Assembly: GCA_019359435.1 (NCBI GenBank)
Contig: JAHHHI010000066.1
Coordinates: 62,001-126,000 of the forward strand
Length of the DNA stretch: 64,000 nucleotides
Origin: Kaiparowitsia implicata GSE-PSE-MK54-09C
GTDB lineage: Bacteria > Cyanobacteriota > Cyanobacteriia > Elainellales > Elainellaceae
Direction of reading: 5' to 3'
The notes under the pieces were generated by a model. That model did no database searches. It worked only from the letters and a program-made list of their open reading frames with translations, and was not told the DNA's origin. Position 1 is the stretch's first letter, and the number at the start of each line of letters is the position of its first letter. This document shows, piece after piece, positions 39,649 through 50,534 of the stretch. The position numbers and the translations under genes were made by a program.

Positions 39649-40026
39649 ATGTCAGAAGATCACCAGCTCTGGATCGTAGCCGACACCGAAGAGGTGGAAG
39701 AAATCGTGGAGATTGAAGGCCGCCGGTCGAGCACCGACCGGGGGGGTGGCTTTGGGTTGCCAGATACCGTAGAAACAGTGAGGACAGTGGCTCGGCGCAA
39801 GCGGGTTTCGCTAGATGCGCAGGCGCTCAAGACCCAAATGGAAAGTATGCTGGCGATCGTAAATGACCTGTTTGGTCAGGCCGATGCAGCGGCAGCCGGG
39901 TTGCGGCTAGACGAGGTGGAACTGTCGGTGGAGATCAACACCGAGGGGCATCTCAGCATTGTGGGCAATGGTGGCAAATTGGGCAACAGCGGCGGCATCA
40001 AGCTAAAGTTCACCCGCCCTCATTAA
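39649..40026 (+). CDS. Pepco-like (peptidase co-occurring) small protein
   Basis: About 125 residues. The C-terminal half (LRLDEVELSVEINTEGHLSI to GGIKLKFTRP) matches the pattern of the Pepco/CU044_2847-type domain, a glycine-rich beta fold that occurs next to trypsin- or caspase-like peptidases in predicted conflict systems. The N-terminal half is acidic and includes a Gly-rich turn (STDRGGGFGLP). Its position just after an orthocaspase gene fits that role. The ATG at 39649 is preferred over an in-frame TTG six bases earlier. The assignment is by motif recognition and context. Confidence 0.7.
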   Translation: MSEDHQLWIVADTEEVEEIVEIEGRRSSTDRGGGFGLPDTVETVRTVARRKRVSLDAQALKTQMESMLAIVNDLFGQADAAAAGLRLDEVELSVEINTEGHLSIVGNGGKLGNSGGIKLKFTRPH

Positions 40027-40110
40027 AGGTGCCTGTTTGAGTTCGGGTGGTTTGTCCGTGGGGTTGTGGGTGAGTGTGGGCATCTCGACCCCATGCAATG
40101 CAGAGGGCGA

Positions 40111-42327
40111 TCAATTCTCGGGCAGGCGGCGAGCGGGGACGGAGTTGGGGGTGAGGCGAGCGAGCTGGTCAGACACGGCAGGGTTATAGAGCCGCAGATA
40201 GTTCCAGTAGTTTTCAAACACCGCTTCCACATAGCCCTTGGTTTCGGGATAGGGAATTTGCTCCACAAACTGATCGGGATCGCTGAGGCTAAAGCGGTCT
40301 AGCCATCCGGCGACGGCACCCGGCCCGGCATTGTAGCTGGCGATCGCCAGCAGAGAGTGGTTGTCGTAGGTTTCGTGGGTATAGTCCAGATACCAGGTGC
40401 CAAAGCTCACGTTATCGTCGGGATCGTCGAGGTTGAAGTCAGGCTTGCCGATTTGGTCAGCGATGAAGTTGCCGGTTTCTGGCATCACCTGCATGAGCCC
40501 CGTTGCGCCCACCACCGATTTAATTTGAGGCTCAAACCGCGACTCTTGCCGAATCAGCGCTGTGACCAGCATGGGGTTGAGCTGGCGCTGCTGCGACCAT
40601 TGTTCGATCAGCTCGATATAGGGAAAGGGGTAGAGGGCTTCCCAATAGGCAGATTGGCGTCTTAGCTCTTGGTGCTCCGCTTGCTCATCGGCGGTTTCGC
40701 GGTTGGCAAGGCTAGAAATCATAAAGAGGCCGTTGAGGTTGTCGCCAACCGCCAGCCGCATCAACCCATCTGTAAACTGCTCGGCTACGCTGGGCTGACG
40801 CAGGCTGGTAAATTCCACTTGCCAATAGTTATAGGCATCGCGGTTTTGGCCCAGTTGGTAGAGTTCTTGGAGTGCATCTGACCCGGCGGAGGGAATGGGG
40901 CGATCGCCCAATGGCCGCACCTCAGGCTGCTTGTTGCGCACGGTGGTAAAGTCACCCACGTCCCACCCCAGCATCACCGCTGAGCGCCAGGCATAGTAGG
41001 ACTCGGGATAGCGGCTCAGCACATATTCATAGGCGGTTCTGGCATCAGCGTCGCGCCCGATCTGCTGCGACCATTTGCCAATGGAATAGGCAGCTTTGGC
41101 GGCGGGGTCGCTGTCGGGATTTTCGGTTGCCACCTGCCGCGCCCACTCCCATGCGGTTTCGAGTTCGCCCGCTTCTAGATAGCGCTCTGCCAGACTCCAG
41201 CGCAGCTCGGCAGCCGCGTTCGAGCTGCTGTGCTCCTTCAGCAAGATCTGCCGCGCCTGAGACGCGCTTTCGGGGCTGTTGGCGGCATCCAACTGTTGCG
41301 ACTTACGCAGCAGCGCATCGCCCGCGCGGTCGGGATGGTTGGCGATCGCCGCATCTAAAAAGGGCAGAGCCGCTTCGGGCGATCGCGCCAGATCGGCCAA
41401 TCGCAAGAGCGCCGTGGCTGCCTCGGGCGTATCGGGAAACTGATCGACCACCTGCTGATAGAACAGCAGCGCATCGGCACGGCGGTTGCCCAAATGCGCC
41501 CCCCGTCCGGCTCGGTATCGGTTGACGGCGGTGATCGGGGCGCGAGCGTAGGCGCGGCCTGCGGCATCGTAGGAGACGTTTTCCCAATAGGCAAAGCCGA
41601 TTGCTTCCCAATCTTCTGGGGTGAGCTGGTCAGCATAGTCAAAGGTGAGGCGGCTCAGCACATCGCGGATGATTGGCAGATCAATGCCGTGGGTGGCCAG
41701 CAGCACCAATAGCTGGGGCTGGTTGGGGTCTTCATCCAATAACATTTGGGCAATCTGCCAGGTGCGGGGATGGGCGGGAAATTTGGCAATCGCCTGTTGC
41801 CAATAGGCGCGATCGCCTTGCCCCAGCACATACAGCGCTTCCGCCGCCGCCGGATCGTCGGGATGCTGCTCAAGGAGCGATCGCCAGCTTGCTGCCGCGT
41901 CTAAGTCTTGCCCCGTTGCCGCTAATGCTTGCGATCGCCGCATCAGCACCGCTGCTGCCAGCAGGGGATAGTCATCTTCTAAGCCCTCTAGCAGCGGCAG
42001 AGCTGCGCCCGCGCGTCCCTGCTGAATCAAATCTGACGCGAGCAAAAACCGCACCCGCGCCTGCTCCTGCGACTGTGCCCCCTGCGTGAGCAACTGCAAC
42101 TGCGCTTCTCGCTCCGCAGGCGACGTCATCGCCAGCCCCAGCACCGTTGACGTATTTTCTGGCTGCACCTGCAGCTCACTCTCTGAGGAGGGCATCAACC
42201 AGGGCAGCGGCAGCATCCCTAACGACGACAGTGTCGAGGCGGCTGCCCCCAGCGTCAGGGCGGTGACCCCAGCCCCCATCGCGATATACAGCTCTTTTTT
42301 ACGGCGACCTAGCATGTGCATCCCCAT
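40111..42327 (-). CDS. slt: Soluble lytic murein transglycosylase
   Basis: A 738-residue protein. The N-terminus is a basic stretch (GRRKKE) followed by a hydrophobic segment (residues ~14-38), a signal anchor. Residues ~60-520 are alpha-helical TPR-like repeats forming the superhelical domain. The catalytic lysozyme-like domain holds the acid Glu in ALIRQESRFEP, then GATGLMQVMPETG and IASYNAGPGAV, as in Slt70-type enzymes. It cleaves peptidoglycan strands to anhydro-muropeptides. Starts ATG 42327 and ATG 42315 are both possible; the latter has GGGGA 5 nt upstream. It is transcribed alone, convergent with the Pepco-like gene. Confidence 0.93.
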   Translation of the reverse strand: MGMHMLGRRKKELYIAMGAGVTALTLGAAASTLSSLGMLPLPWLMPSSESELQVQPENTSTVLGLAMTSPAEREAQLQLLTQGAQSQEQARVRFLLASDLIQQGRAGAALPLLEGLEDDYPLLAAAVLMRRSQALAATGQDLDAAASWRSLLEQHPDDPAAAEALYVLGQGDRAYWQQAIAKFPAHPRTWQIAQMLLDEDPNQPQLLVLLATHGIDLPIIRDVLSRLTFDYADQLTPEDWEAIGFAYWENVSYDAAGRAYARAPITAVNRYRAGRGAHLGNRRADALLFYQQVVDQFPDTPEAATALLRLADLARSPEAALPFLDAAIANHPDRAGDALLRKSQQLDAANSPESASQARQILLKEHSSSNAAAELRWSLAERYLEAGELETAWEWARQVATENPDSDPAAKAAYSIGKWSQQIGRDADARTAYEYVLSRYPESYYAWRSAVMLGWDVGDFTTVRNKQPEVRPLGDRPIPSAGSDALQELYQLGQNRDAYNYWQVEFTSLRQPSVAEQFTDGLMRLAVGDNLNGLFMISSLANRETADEQAEHQELRRQSAYWEALYPFPYIELIEQWSQQRQLNPMLVTALIRQESRFEPQIKSVVGATGLMQVMPETGNFIADQIGKPDFNLDDPDDNVSFGTWYLDYTHETYDNHSLLAIASYNAGPGAVAGWLDRFSLSDPDQFVEQIPYPETKGYVEAVFENYWNYLRLYNPAVSDQLARLTPNSVPARRLPEN

Positions 42328-42577
42328 TGGATAACCGCAGATTGAGCCGACTCAACCTTCATCTATGATGCAAGATCAATTCAATTTCGCCCGGTTTTTT
42401 TAGACAGCATTTATAAATTTAGGTTCAGGTAGGTTCAGGACGTTCAGCTCAGCCCAACCCGTCCCACCCTGACCTAGCGTGATGAAGATGAAGCGGCCTC
42501 GACTCGGACTAGCTGTGCTAGCGGCTCTTACGCAATACTGTAAAGATAACGACACATATTCACAAAAGGATGATGCG

Positions 42578-44053
42578 ATGGAGCTTCGAGGACTGGAAAC
42601 CCCCCGCCACGAGTGGACGGGTGACTGCTTAGCCGTGGGGTTGTTTGAGTATGCGGTAGAGGTGACCGGCGACCTTGCCACGCTCGATACTCAACTGGCA
42701 GGCACCATTCAGGAATTAATCAGCGAGTTTGAATTTCAAGGCAAGGTCGGCAGTTCTGCTGTGGCGCGGGTAGGCGGCAGCAACCCCATCCGCAAGGTGG
42801 CGCTGATTGGCCTGGGCAAGGCCGATGCGCTGACGCTAGAGGGGCTGCGCCGTGGATCTGCCGCTGCTGTCCGCATTGCCAAGCGCGAAAAGTGTAAGAC
42901 CTTGGGGCTCAGCCTGCCCCTGTGGCAAACCGATGTTGCTCAGTCGGCCCAGGCGATCGCCGAAGGCGTTGAGCTAACCATTCACCACGACAGCCGCTTC
43001 AAATCGGGAGATGACGATAAGAAAGAGGCGGTGCTGACTCAGGTTGACCTGCTGGGATTCGCGGATGAAGCAGAGGCGCTGACCCGCGCTCGTCAGATTG
43101 CGCTGGGTGTCGTTCTGGCACGGGAGCTGGTGTCTGCCCCTGCCAATGTGGTTGACCCAGTGACGCTGGCGGAAGCAGCAGAGGCGATCGCCCGCGAAGG
43201 GGGGCTAGAGATCAGCATCCTCGAGCGAGAGGACTGCGAGAAGTTAGGGATGGGGTCGTTTTTGGGTGTGGCTCAAGCTTCTGACCTGCCGCCCAAATTC
43301 ATCCACATGACCTATCGGCCCCAAGGCACCCCCCGCAAAAAGCTGGCCATTGTGGGCAAGGGCCTGACCTTTGACAGCGGCGGCTTGAACCTGAAGGTTG
43401 GCGCTAGCAGCATCGAAATGATGAAAACCGACATGGGTGGGGCCGCCGCCACCTTTGGGGCTGCCAAAGCGATCAGCCTGCTCAAGCCGGATGTCGAAGT
43501 GCACTTCATCAGCGCGGTGACAGAAAACATGATCAGCGGCCATGCCATGCGTCCTGGCGATATTCTGACGGCGTCCAACGGCAAAACCATCGAAATCAAC
43601 AACACCGATGCCGAAGGTCGCCTCACCTTGGCGGATGCGTTGGTCTATGCCGAGAAGCTCGAGGTCGATGCCATTGTGGATCTTGCCACCCTGACGGGCG
43701 CTTGTGTGGTTGCCCTGGGAGATGAGATTGCCGGTCTGTGGAGCACTGACGACGCTCTGGCGCAGCAGTTTCTCGATGCGGCGACGCGCTCGGGTGAGCA
43801 GTTCTGGCGGATGCCGCTAGAGGAGAAATACTTTGATGGGCTAAAGTCCGTAGTGGCGGATATGAAAAACACGGGGCCTCGCGCGGGCGGCGCGATCACA
43901 GCCACGCTCTTTTTAAAGCAGTTCGTCAAAGCCACACCGTGGATTCACTTAGATGTGGCTGGCCCTGTGTGGAGCGATAAAGACAGCGGGTATAACAACG
44001 CAGGCGGCACCGGATTCGCAGTGCGATCGCTCGTGAACTGGGTCGTGAGTTAG
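42578..44053 (+). CDS. pepA: Leucyl aminopeptidase (M17)
   Basis: A 491-residue M17 metallopeptidase. The zinc and catalytic blocks are [27 protein letters not shown], and the family signature [14 protein letters not shown]. The N-terminal regulatory domain begins [20 protein letters not shown]. The ATG at 42578 has AAGGA about 8 nt upstream and matches the family start. A longer frame from 42479 adds 33 residues without a ribosome-binding site and is probably not used. Removes N-terminal residues in cytoplasmic peptide turnover. Monocistronic by spacing. Confidence 0.95.
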   Translation: MELRGLETPRHEWTGDCLAVGLFEYAVEVTGDLATLDTQLAGTIQELISEFEFQGKVGSSAVARVGGSNPIRKVALIGLGKADALTLEGLRRGSAAAVRIAKREKCKTLGLSLPLWQTDVAQSAQAIAEGVELTIHHDSRFKSGDDDKKEAVLTQVDLLGFADEAEALTRARQIALGVVLARELVSAPANVVDPVTLAEAAEAIAREGGLEISILEREDCEKLGMGSFLGVAQASDLPPKFIHMTYRPQGTPRKKLAIVGKGLTFDSGGLNLKVGASSIEMMKTDMGGAAATFGAAKAISLLKPDVEVHFISAVTENMISGHAMRPGDILTASNGKTIEINNTDAEGRLTLADALVYAEKLEVDAIVDLATLTGACVVALGDEIAGLWSTDDALAQQFLDAATRSGEQFWRMPLEEKYFDGLKSVVADMKNTGPRAGGAITATLFLKQFVKATPWIHLDVAGPVWSDKDSGYNNAGGTGFAVRSLVNWVVS

Positions 44054-44233
44054 GGCGTGAGGGTTTGGGGGATGAACCAGCGGGGCATCACTGGGTGAAG
44101 TACCCAGTAGGCATAAATAGGCATAGGGGAATTTGAGGTTGATGGCAACCTTATCCCGGCCTATTGCCATCCCTCAACTCTAGGCCCACCCTTGATTTTG
44201 GGCGATCGCCTCGAAATGTAACAGATTGCAACA

Positions 44234-44239
44234 TATAAT
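44234..44239 (+). promoter_or_regulatory. Candidate -10 element upstream of crtP
   Basis: A perfect TATAAT, 74 bp before the crtP ATG. No -35 hexamer at 16-18 bp was found, as in the -35-less promoters of many cyanobacterial light-responsive genes. Confidence 0.4.
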
Positions 44240-44294
44240 TTAAGGTAAATGAGATCCCTCGCATCGTCGGGGTCTTGGCAGACAGAGTTTGTAA

Positions 44295-45740
<1,446 letters not shown>

Positions 45741-45782
45741 GCGGTCATCGGTCAGCTCTGCCATTAGTTTGATTGATAGATT

Positions 45783-45828
45783 CTTGATTTTAGGAGAGTG
45801 GAGGGCCCTCCACTCTCCTAAAATCAAG
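45783..45828. repeat. 46-bp perfect palindrome between crtP and crtB
   Basis: Arms 45783-45805 and 45806-45828 are exact reverse complements with no loop; the centre is GGGCCC. It begins 42 bp past the crtP stop. As RNA it would form a 20-bp or longer stem, which could end or stabilise the crtP message. There is no T-tract, so termination is not certain. Confidence 0.9.
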
Positions 45829-45994
45829 CTAAATCCAACAAGGTTGACCCCACTGTTTCGATCAGCCGACCTGATAAACCGATTAATCTCACTTTGGGGT
45901 TTATTTCCAGATGATAGCGAACGCTAATCACTGGCTAATGAAGCTGAACCCTCATAGCTGATAGGTTTAACTGTATCCCCAGCCCTGCGATGTA

Positions 45995-46918
45995 ATGCTG
46001 CAATTGCCTAAACCGACCCATAAGATGCCGATGGTTTCTCTGGAAGAAGCCTACGAGCGCTGCCGCCAAGTCACAGAAGAGTATGCCAAGACCTTTTACT
46101 TAGGCACGTTGCTGATGTCTGAGCAGAAGCGGCGCGCGATCTGGGCAATTTATGTATGGTGTCGCCGCACGGATGAGCTGGTGGATGGGCCCCAAGCGCA
46201 GTTTACAACTGAGTCAACGCTCGACGCCTGGGAGCAAAACCTAGAGGCTATTTTTGCAGGGCATCCCGTTGATGATGTGGATGTGGCGCTGGTGGATACG
46301 CTGGAACGCTTTCCCATCGATATTCAGCCGTTTCGCGACATGATCGAAGGGCAACGAATGGATCTGTATCGCGATCGCTACCAAACGTTTGATGAACTCA
46401 ACCTTTACTGCTATCGGGTCGCAGGCACGGTTGGGCTGATGTCGTCTGCGGTGATGGGGGTAGAGCACAATCTGCGGAATGCGCCATGGCGGGATCAACC
46501 CTACAATCCTCAGTCGGAGGCGATTACGCTGGGCATTGCCAATCAGCTTACGAATATTTTGCGGGATGTGGGTGAAGATGCCCAGCGGGGGCGCATTTAC
46601 CTGCCGCTGGAAGATTTGGCGGCCTTTGACTATACCGAAGAAGACTTGTTTAAGGGTGTGATTGATGAGCGTTGGCGATCGCTCATGGCGTTTCAAATTC
46701 AGCGGGCACGTCACTATTTTGCCGAGGCAGAACAGGGCATCGGCTATCTGCATCGCGATGCGCGGTTTCCAGTCTGGGCGGCGCTAATGCTCTACCGCCA
46801 GATTCTAAACGCCATCGAACGCAATCAGTATGATGTGTTTAGCAAGCGGGCCTACGTCTCGACACCGCGCAAGTTTTTATTGTTGCCGCTGGCGCGCCTG
46901 CGGGCTGAAGTGCTCTAG
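45995..46918 (+). CDS. crtB: Phytoene synthase
   Basis: A 307-residue head-to-head prenyl synthase that joins two geranylgeranyl diphosphates. The two Asp-rich motifs are RRTDELVDG (first) and LTNILRDVGEDAQRGRIYLP (second). Other typical blocks are EEYAKTFYLGTLLM, IWAIYVWCRR and YCYRVAGTVGLM. ATG 45995 gives the expected start; a second in-frame ATG (45-50 bp later) also exists. It forms with crtP the committed step of carotenoid synthesis. Confidence 0.97.
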   Translation: MLQLPKPTHKMPMVSLEEAYERCRQVTEEYAKTFYLGTLLMSEQKRRAIWAIYVWCRRTDELVDGPQAQFTTESTLDAWEQNLEAIFAGHPVDDVDVALVDTLERFPIDIQPFRDMIEGQRMDLYRDRYQTFDELNLYCYRVAGTVGLMSSAVMGVEHNLRNAPWRDQPYNPQSEAITLGIANQLTNILRDVGEDAQRGRIYLPLEDLAAFDYTEEDLFKGVIDERWRSLMAFQIQRARHYFAEAEQGIGYLHRDARFPVWAALMLYRQILNAIERNQYDVFSKRAYVSTPRKFLLLPLARLRAEVL

Positions 46919-46994
46919 GCTCTGTGTCGTTAGATAAATCACCAATAAATCACTAATTCTGCAGCGCGGGTCTCAGGTTCCACAGGTTTCTAGC

Positions 46995-47573
46995 ATGAGT
47001 CATCAAACGAGACAGTGGGACAGAATCAGGATTAGGGCGATCGCCCGCCATGCCATTTCCGCTGGTTCGAAGCTGTTGCTTCTAGTAGGGATGCTGCTGG
47101 GGATCATGGGGAGCATGCCTGTTCCTGCGGCTCAAGCGTCAATCCACCACTATCCCGACGGGGCCGATCGCGTGATGGTGCGATCGCTACAAACCCTACG
47201 CGACAGCCAAAATCAAGCTTGGCAATTGGTGTTATTTAAGTGGGTAAGCCACGGTCAGGTGGAATCGCTGCACCTGCGGCTGGTGGGCTTTCCGGGTGGC
47301 GATGCGCTCACGCACCCGCAGCCGCTGACGGTGGCTCTGCCAGGCGGCGACACCCTCAAGGCCGATGATGTGTTTCCCCAAACGCGCCTAGAACCAGAAC
47401 TGGCCGATGCGATTGGTGAATACGACCTGCAATGGGTGATGCAATCCGTAGCGGCAACGCTGCCCTCCAATGCCTCGCTGACCCTGCTGCTGCCGCTTCA
47501 GCACGGGGATAGAGAACTGCTGGTGCCACCCTTTGCTGTGCGCGAGTGGCGGCAATTGCTGGATGCCGTGTAA
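46995..47573 (+). CDS. DUF3122 family exported protein
   Basis: A 192-residue protein. The N-terminal basic region and hydrophobic helix (about residues 24-44), ending MPVPAAQASIHHYPDG, form a signal peptide with a likely Ala-x-Ala cleavage. The mature part (VMVRSLQTLRDSQNQAWQLV, then LHLRLVGFPGG) is the DUF3122 pattern, a cyanobacterial family with unknown function, probably periplasmic or lumenal. It starts 76 bp after crtB and may be read from the same transcript. Confidence 0.82.
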   Translation: MSHQTRQWDRIRIRAIARHAISAGSKLLLLVGMLLGIMGSMPVPAAQASIHHYPDGADRVMVRSLQTLRDSQNQAWQLVLFKWVSHGQVESLHLRLVGFPGGDALTHPQPLTVALPGGDTLKADDVFPQTRLEPELADAIGEYDLQWVMQSVAATLPSNASLTLLLPLQHGDRELLVPPFAVREWRQLLDAV

Positions 47574-47656
47574 TTTGAGGCCCTGTGATTTGAGGCCCTG
47601 TGATTAAAGACGTGTGCCGAATTGATGTGAAATTAGACCGGAGCTGACGAGGCGAG

Positions 47657-50377
47657 CTAGCTCTGAGCGTGGAGAGTTGCAAGCGTCGCTTGCAGGGCGA
47701 TCGCCACCCGTTTGTATTCTGCCACCAGCGGCGTCACCACCTGAAAATTCGTTGCCGTATCCGCCGCCATTAACGATTGCTCAATGTACTCGCAGAGCGC
47801 TGCTAGAGGGAGCGCCCCTACCACAGCGCTGCTAGATTTTAGCGTGTGGGTGGCTCGGCATAGCGCTTGGGTATCCTGCTTTTGCGCAGCGATTTGAATG
47901 CATTGCACCAGCTCGGGAGCCTCTTTCAGGTAGCACTGAATCATTTCCTGCAGTACCCGGTTTGCGCTGCTGCCTAAATCCTCTCTAAACTGCTCAAATA
48001 CCGAGGCATCCAAGGGTGCAGGGTTACTGTCTGTCTGTGCATAAAGTGGGGGACTCTCTAAATCGCCAACGCTCTGAGACTTGGGGGCGATCGCACAGTC
48101 TTCTAAACTCAGCCCAGAGGCCCCATCCTTCAGCGCCGTGCAGCGCGGGGTGCAGCGGCTCAGCATTTGGGATAGCAGCTCTAGACGAATCGGCTTGCTG
48201 ATATACGCATCCATACCCGCCTTCAGGCATTCATCCTGATCGCCCTGCATCGCGTTTGCCGTCACCGCAATGATGTAAGGCCACTGCTCAGGTGGAAAGG
48301 TTTGCTGAATGGTGCGGGTGGCAGTTATGCCGTCCATTTCAGGCATCTGCACATCCATCAAAATTACATCGTAGGAGCGGTGCTGCAGCGCTGTCAGCAC
48401 CGCTGTCCCGTTTTCTGCCAGATCTGCGGTATACCCAAGACGCTCCAGCAAGCGTTGCAGCACCTTCTGGTTCACCTTGTTGTCTTCTGCAATGAGAATG
48501 TGTAACGGCTGGGTCGACGGCTGTTTTATGGGCGGCACCGGGGTGGAAGCCTCGGGGTAGGGCGATTTCAACAACGCATCCACCAACGCTTGCTGAAACT
48601 GTGCCAGCCGCACCGGCTTTGGTAAAAACTGCGTGTTGCTCGGGGGCGCAGCATCATATAGCTTATGGGACTTACGCGGCACCAGCAAAATCAGCGGCAG
48701 CCGTTGCGCTTTGTCGATCTGTCGCAGTTGGTCCACTACATCTAGTCCAGATTCCCCCTCGATCTTATCATTCACCACCACTGCATCAAACGGAGGTGAG
48801 CACTGAACCCACGTTTCTACCTCGTGACGAGAGGTCACCGCACACACCACCATGCCCCAAGATTGAGCCTGCTGCATTAAATTGGTTCGCCGAACCCAGT
48901 TGTCGTCTAACAGCAGCAGTCGCTTGCCGGCTAGCTCTACGGGCGCTAGGGATGCCGCCCCTGACACTCGCAGCGGGGGAGCGGCGGCCCCATCTGCGAC
49001 AATCGCCTGAGCCACAATACACACGTGGAATGTTGAGCCAGCATGAGGTTCGCTTTCTACCCAAATGCGCCCACCCATCAGCTCACTCAGCCGCTGGCTA
49101 ATCACGAGCCCTAGCCCCGTGCCTCCATAGGTGCGGCTGACCGAGGCATCGACCTGGCAGAAAGGCTGAAACAGCCGATCTAATCGATCTGACGGAATTC
49201 CCACACCCGTATCTTGTACCGAGAAGCGAATCGTATAGGTCGGCAAGGGTGCTGAGGCTGGCTCAGCTGCAAGGGTTGAGGTCAGCAGCCGTGCCGATAC
49301 CTTAAGCAACACCCGACCGGTGGCTGTGAACTTAATTGCATTGCTGAGCAAGTTAATGAGAATTTGCTGCACCCGCATGGGGTCGCCGATTAACCCGTCG
49401 GGCACGTTTAACTCAATTAAGTAGGCTAGATCCAAATCTTTCTCAGCGGCTTTGGGCGCTAGCAACCCCAGCGCTTTCTCAACACACTGGCGCACGCTAA
49501 AGGGCACCTGCGCTAGCTCTAGGCGGCCCGCATCGATTTTTGAAAAGTCTAAAACATCGTTAATGATGGACAGCAATGTATCGCCGCTGGCGCAAATGGT
49601 CTCCACAAAATCTCGTTGCTGCGGCGATAGCTCTGTGGTTTGCAGCACCTCGGCCATGCCCAGCACTGCATTCATCGGCGTCCGAATTTCGTGGCTCATG
49701 GTGGCCAAAAAATGACTTTTGGCGTGGTTTTCGCGCTCAGCCTTGAGGCGGGCAAGTTCTAGATCCGCCTCGGCTTGTTTGTAAGTGGTGATGTCGGTGG
49801 TCGTTCCTAAAATGCAGTGGGGCTGCCCGGCCTCACTGCGATCAAAGATGGTGTAGCGAGTGCGGAGCCAGCGCCATTCTCCGCTGGCGTGGCGGAGGCG
49901 ATAGGAGGCTTCACAGGCCTCGCCGTCCGTTAGGGATAGGACATGCTGGAGATTTTTATCTAGCGTCGCGAGATCTTCGGCGTGAACCAATCGCCTCAAG
50001 CTTTCGTTATCCATTTCACGAATCACATACGCCGAATAGCCCAGCATGTCTTGCACTTGGCGGTTCAAAAAGACAATGCGCTGCTGCTGCAAATCATACA
50101 GAAACAGTAGGTTGGGTGTAGTTTCCAGGATTTGCTGAATGAATCGCTGGTTCTCTTGCAGGGTGGCTTCGGTCTGTTGCCATTCTCGCAGTGCCCGTTC
50201 ACGGTGCACCAGTTCTAGTTTGAGGGCGGCATTTTCCGTTTCTAGTTCGGCGAGCCGCGCCTCACTACGGCGCTCAACCTCTGCCTCAATCAACCGCTGA
50301 AGCTGGGGTGGTGCTGAATTCAACGGGAATGCTTCAGGCTGGGTTGGGAGCGAGTGGGGAGAATCGGTTCCGCTCAT
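47657..50377 (-). CDS. Multidomain phosphorelay kinase (PAS-HisKA-HATPase-REC-REC-HPt)
   Basis: About 906 residues. Domain order: coiled coil (to about 75), PAS with PAC motif (80-210; GYSAYVIREMDNE), HisKA with H-box SHEIRTPMNAVLGM, HATPase with NLLSNAIKF, DTGVGIP and GTGLGLVIS, a first receiver, a second receiver with DVILMDVQMPEMDG, and an HPt domain with His in CRATHTLKSSS. The first receiver reads AVVVNDKIEGESGL, with Asn where the phospho-acceptor Asp belongs, so it is probably not phosphorylated. No membrane segment is visible. I chose ATG 50377; a TTG at 50410 is also in frame. Signal and output regulator unknown. Confidence 0.92.
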   Translation of the reverse strand: MSGTDSPHSLPTQPEAFPLNSAPPQLQRLIEAEVERRSEARLAELETENAALKLELVHRERALREWQQTEATLQENQRFIQQILETTPNLLFLYDLQQQRIVFLNRQVQDMLGYSAYVIREMDNESLRRLVHAEDLATLDKNLQHVLSLTDGEACEASYRLRHASGEWRWLRTRYTIFDRSEAGQPHCILGTTTDITTYKQAEADLELARLKAERENHAKSHFLATMSHEIRTPMNAVLGMAEVLQTTELSPQQRDFVETICASGDTLLSIINDVLDFSKIDAGRLELAQVPFSVRQCVEKALGLLAPKAAEKDLDLAYLIELNVPDGLIGDPMRVQQILINLLSNAIKFTATGRVLLKVSARLLTSTLAAEPASAPLPTYTIRFSVQDTGVGIPSDRLDRLFQPFCQVDASVSRTYGGTGLGLVISQRLSELMGGRIWVESEPHAGSTFHVCIVAQAIVADGAAAPPLRVSGAASLAPVELAGKRLLLLDDNWVRRTNLMQQAQSWGMVVCAVTSRHEVETWVQCSPPFDAVVVNDKIEGESGLDVVDQLRQIDKAQRLPLILLVPRKSHKLYDAAPPSNTQFLPKPVRLAQFQQALVDALLKSPYPEASTPVPPIKQPSTQPLHILIAEDNKVNQKVLQRLLERLGYTADLAENGTAVLTALQHRSYDVILMDVQMPEMDGITATRTIQQTFPPEQWPYIIAVTANAMQGDQDECLKAGMDAYISKPIRLELLSQMLSRCTPRCTALKDGASGLSLEDCAIAPKSQSVGDLESPPLYAQTDSNPAPLDASVFEQFREDLGSSANRVLQEMIQCYLKEAPELVQCIQIAAQKQDTQALCRATHTLKSSSAVVGALPLAALCEYIEQSLMAADTATNFQVVTPLVAEYKRVAIALQATLATLHAQS

Positions 50378-50534
50378 GGAGGAGGATATTGCGGGGGATA
50401 GGGAGCCCAACGGTGGTTAGCCAGGACTTGCTTAGAGTGCCACAAAACTAGCAAAACCGATCAGGTAGGCTTTGCCCGCCTAAACTTTGGCGTTTGCGAT
50501 GGCAAGGGTTTGAGCAGGTATAGGCATGGCATGC

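Noticed and set aside
36512-40026. A complete diversity-generating retroelement
   Set aside because: No reverse transcriptase, accessory gene or template repeat is in the window; only a candidate target remains.
42479-42577. N-terminal extension of leucyl aminopeptidase
   Set aside because: The extra 33 residues lack homology, and a ribosome-binding site precedes the internal ATG at 42578.
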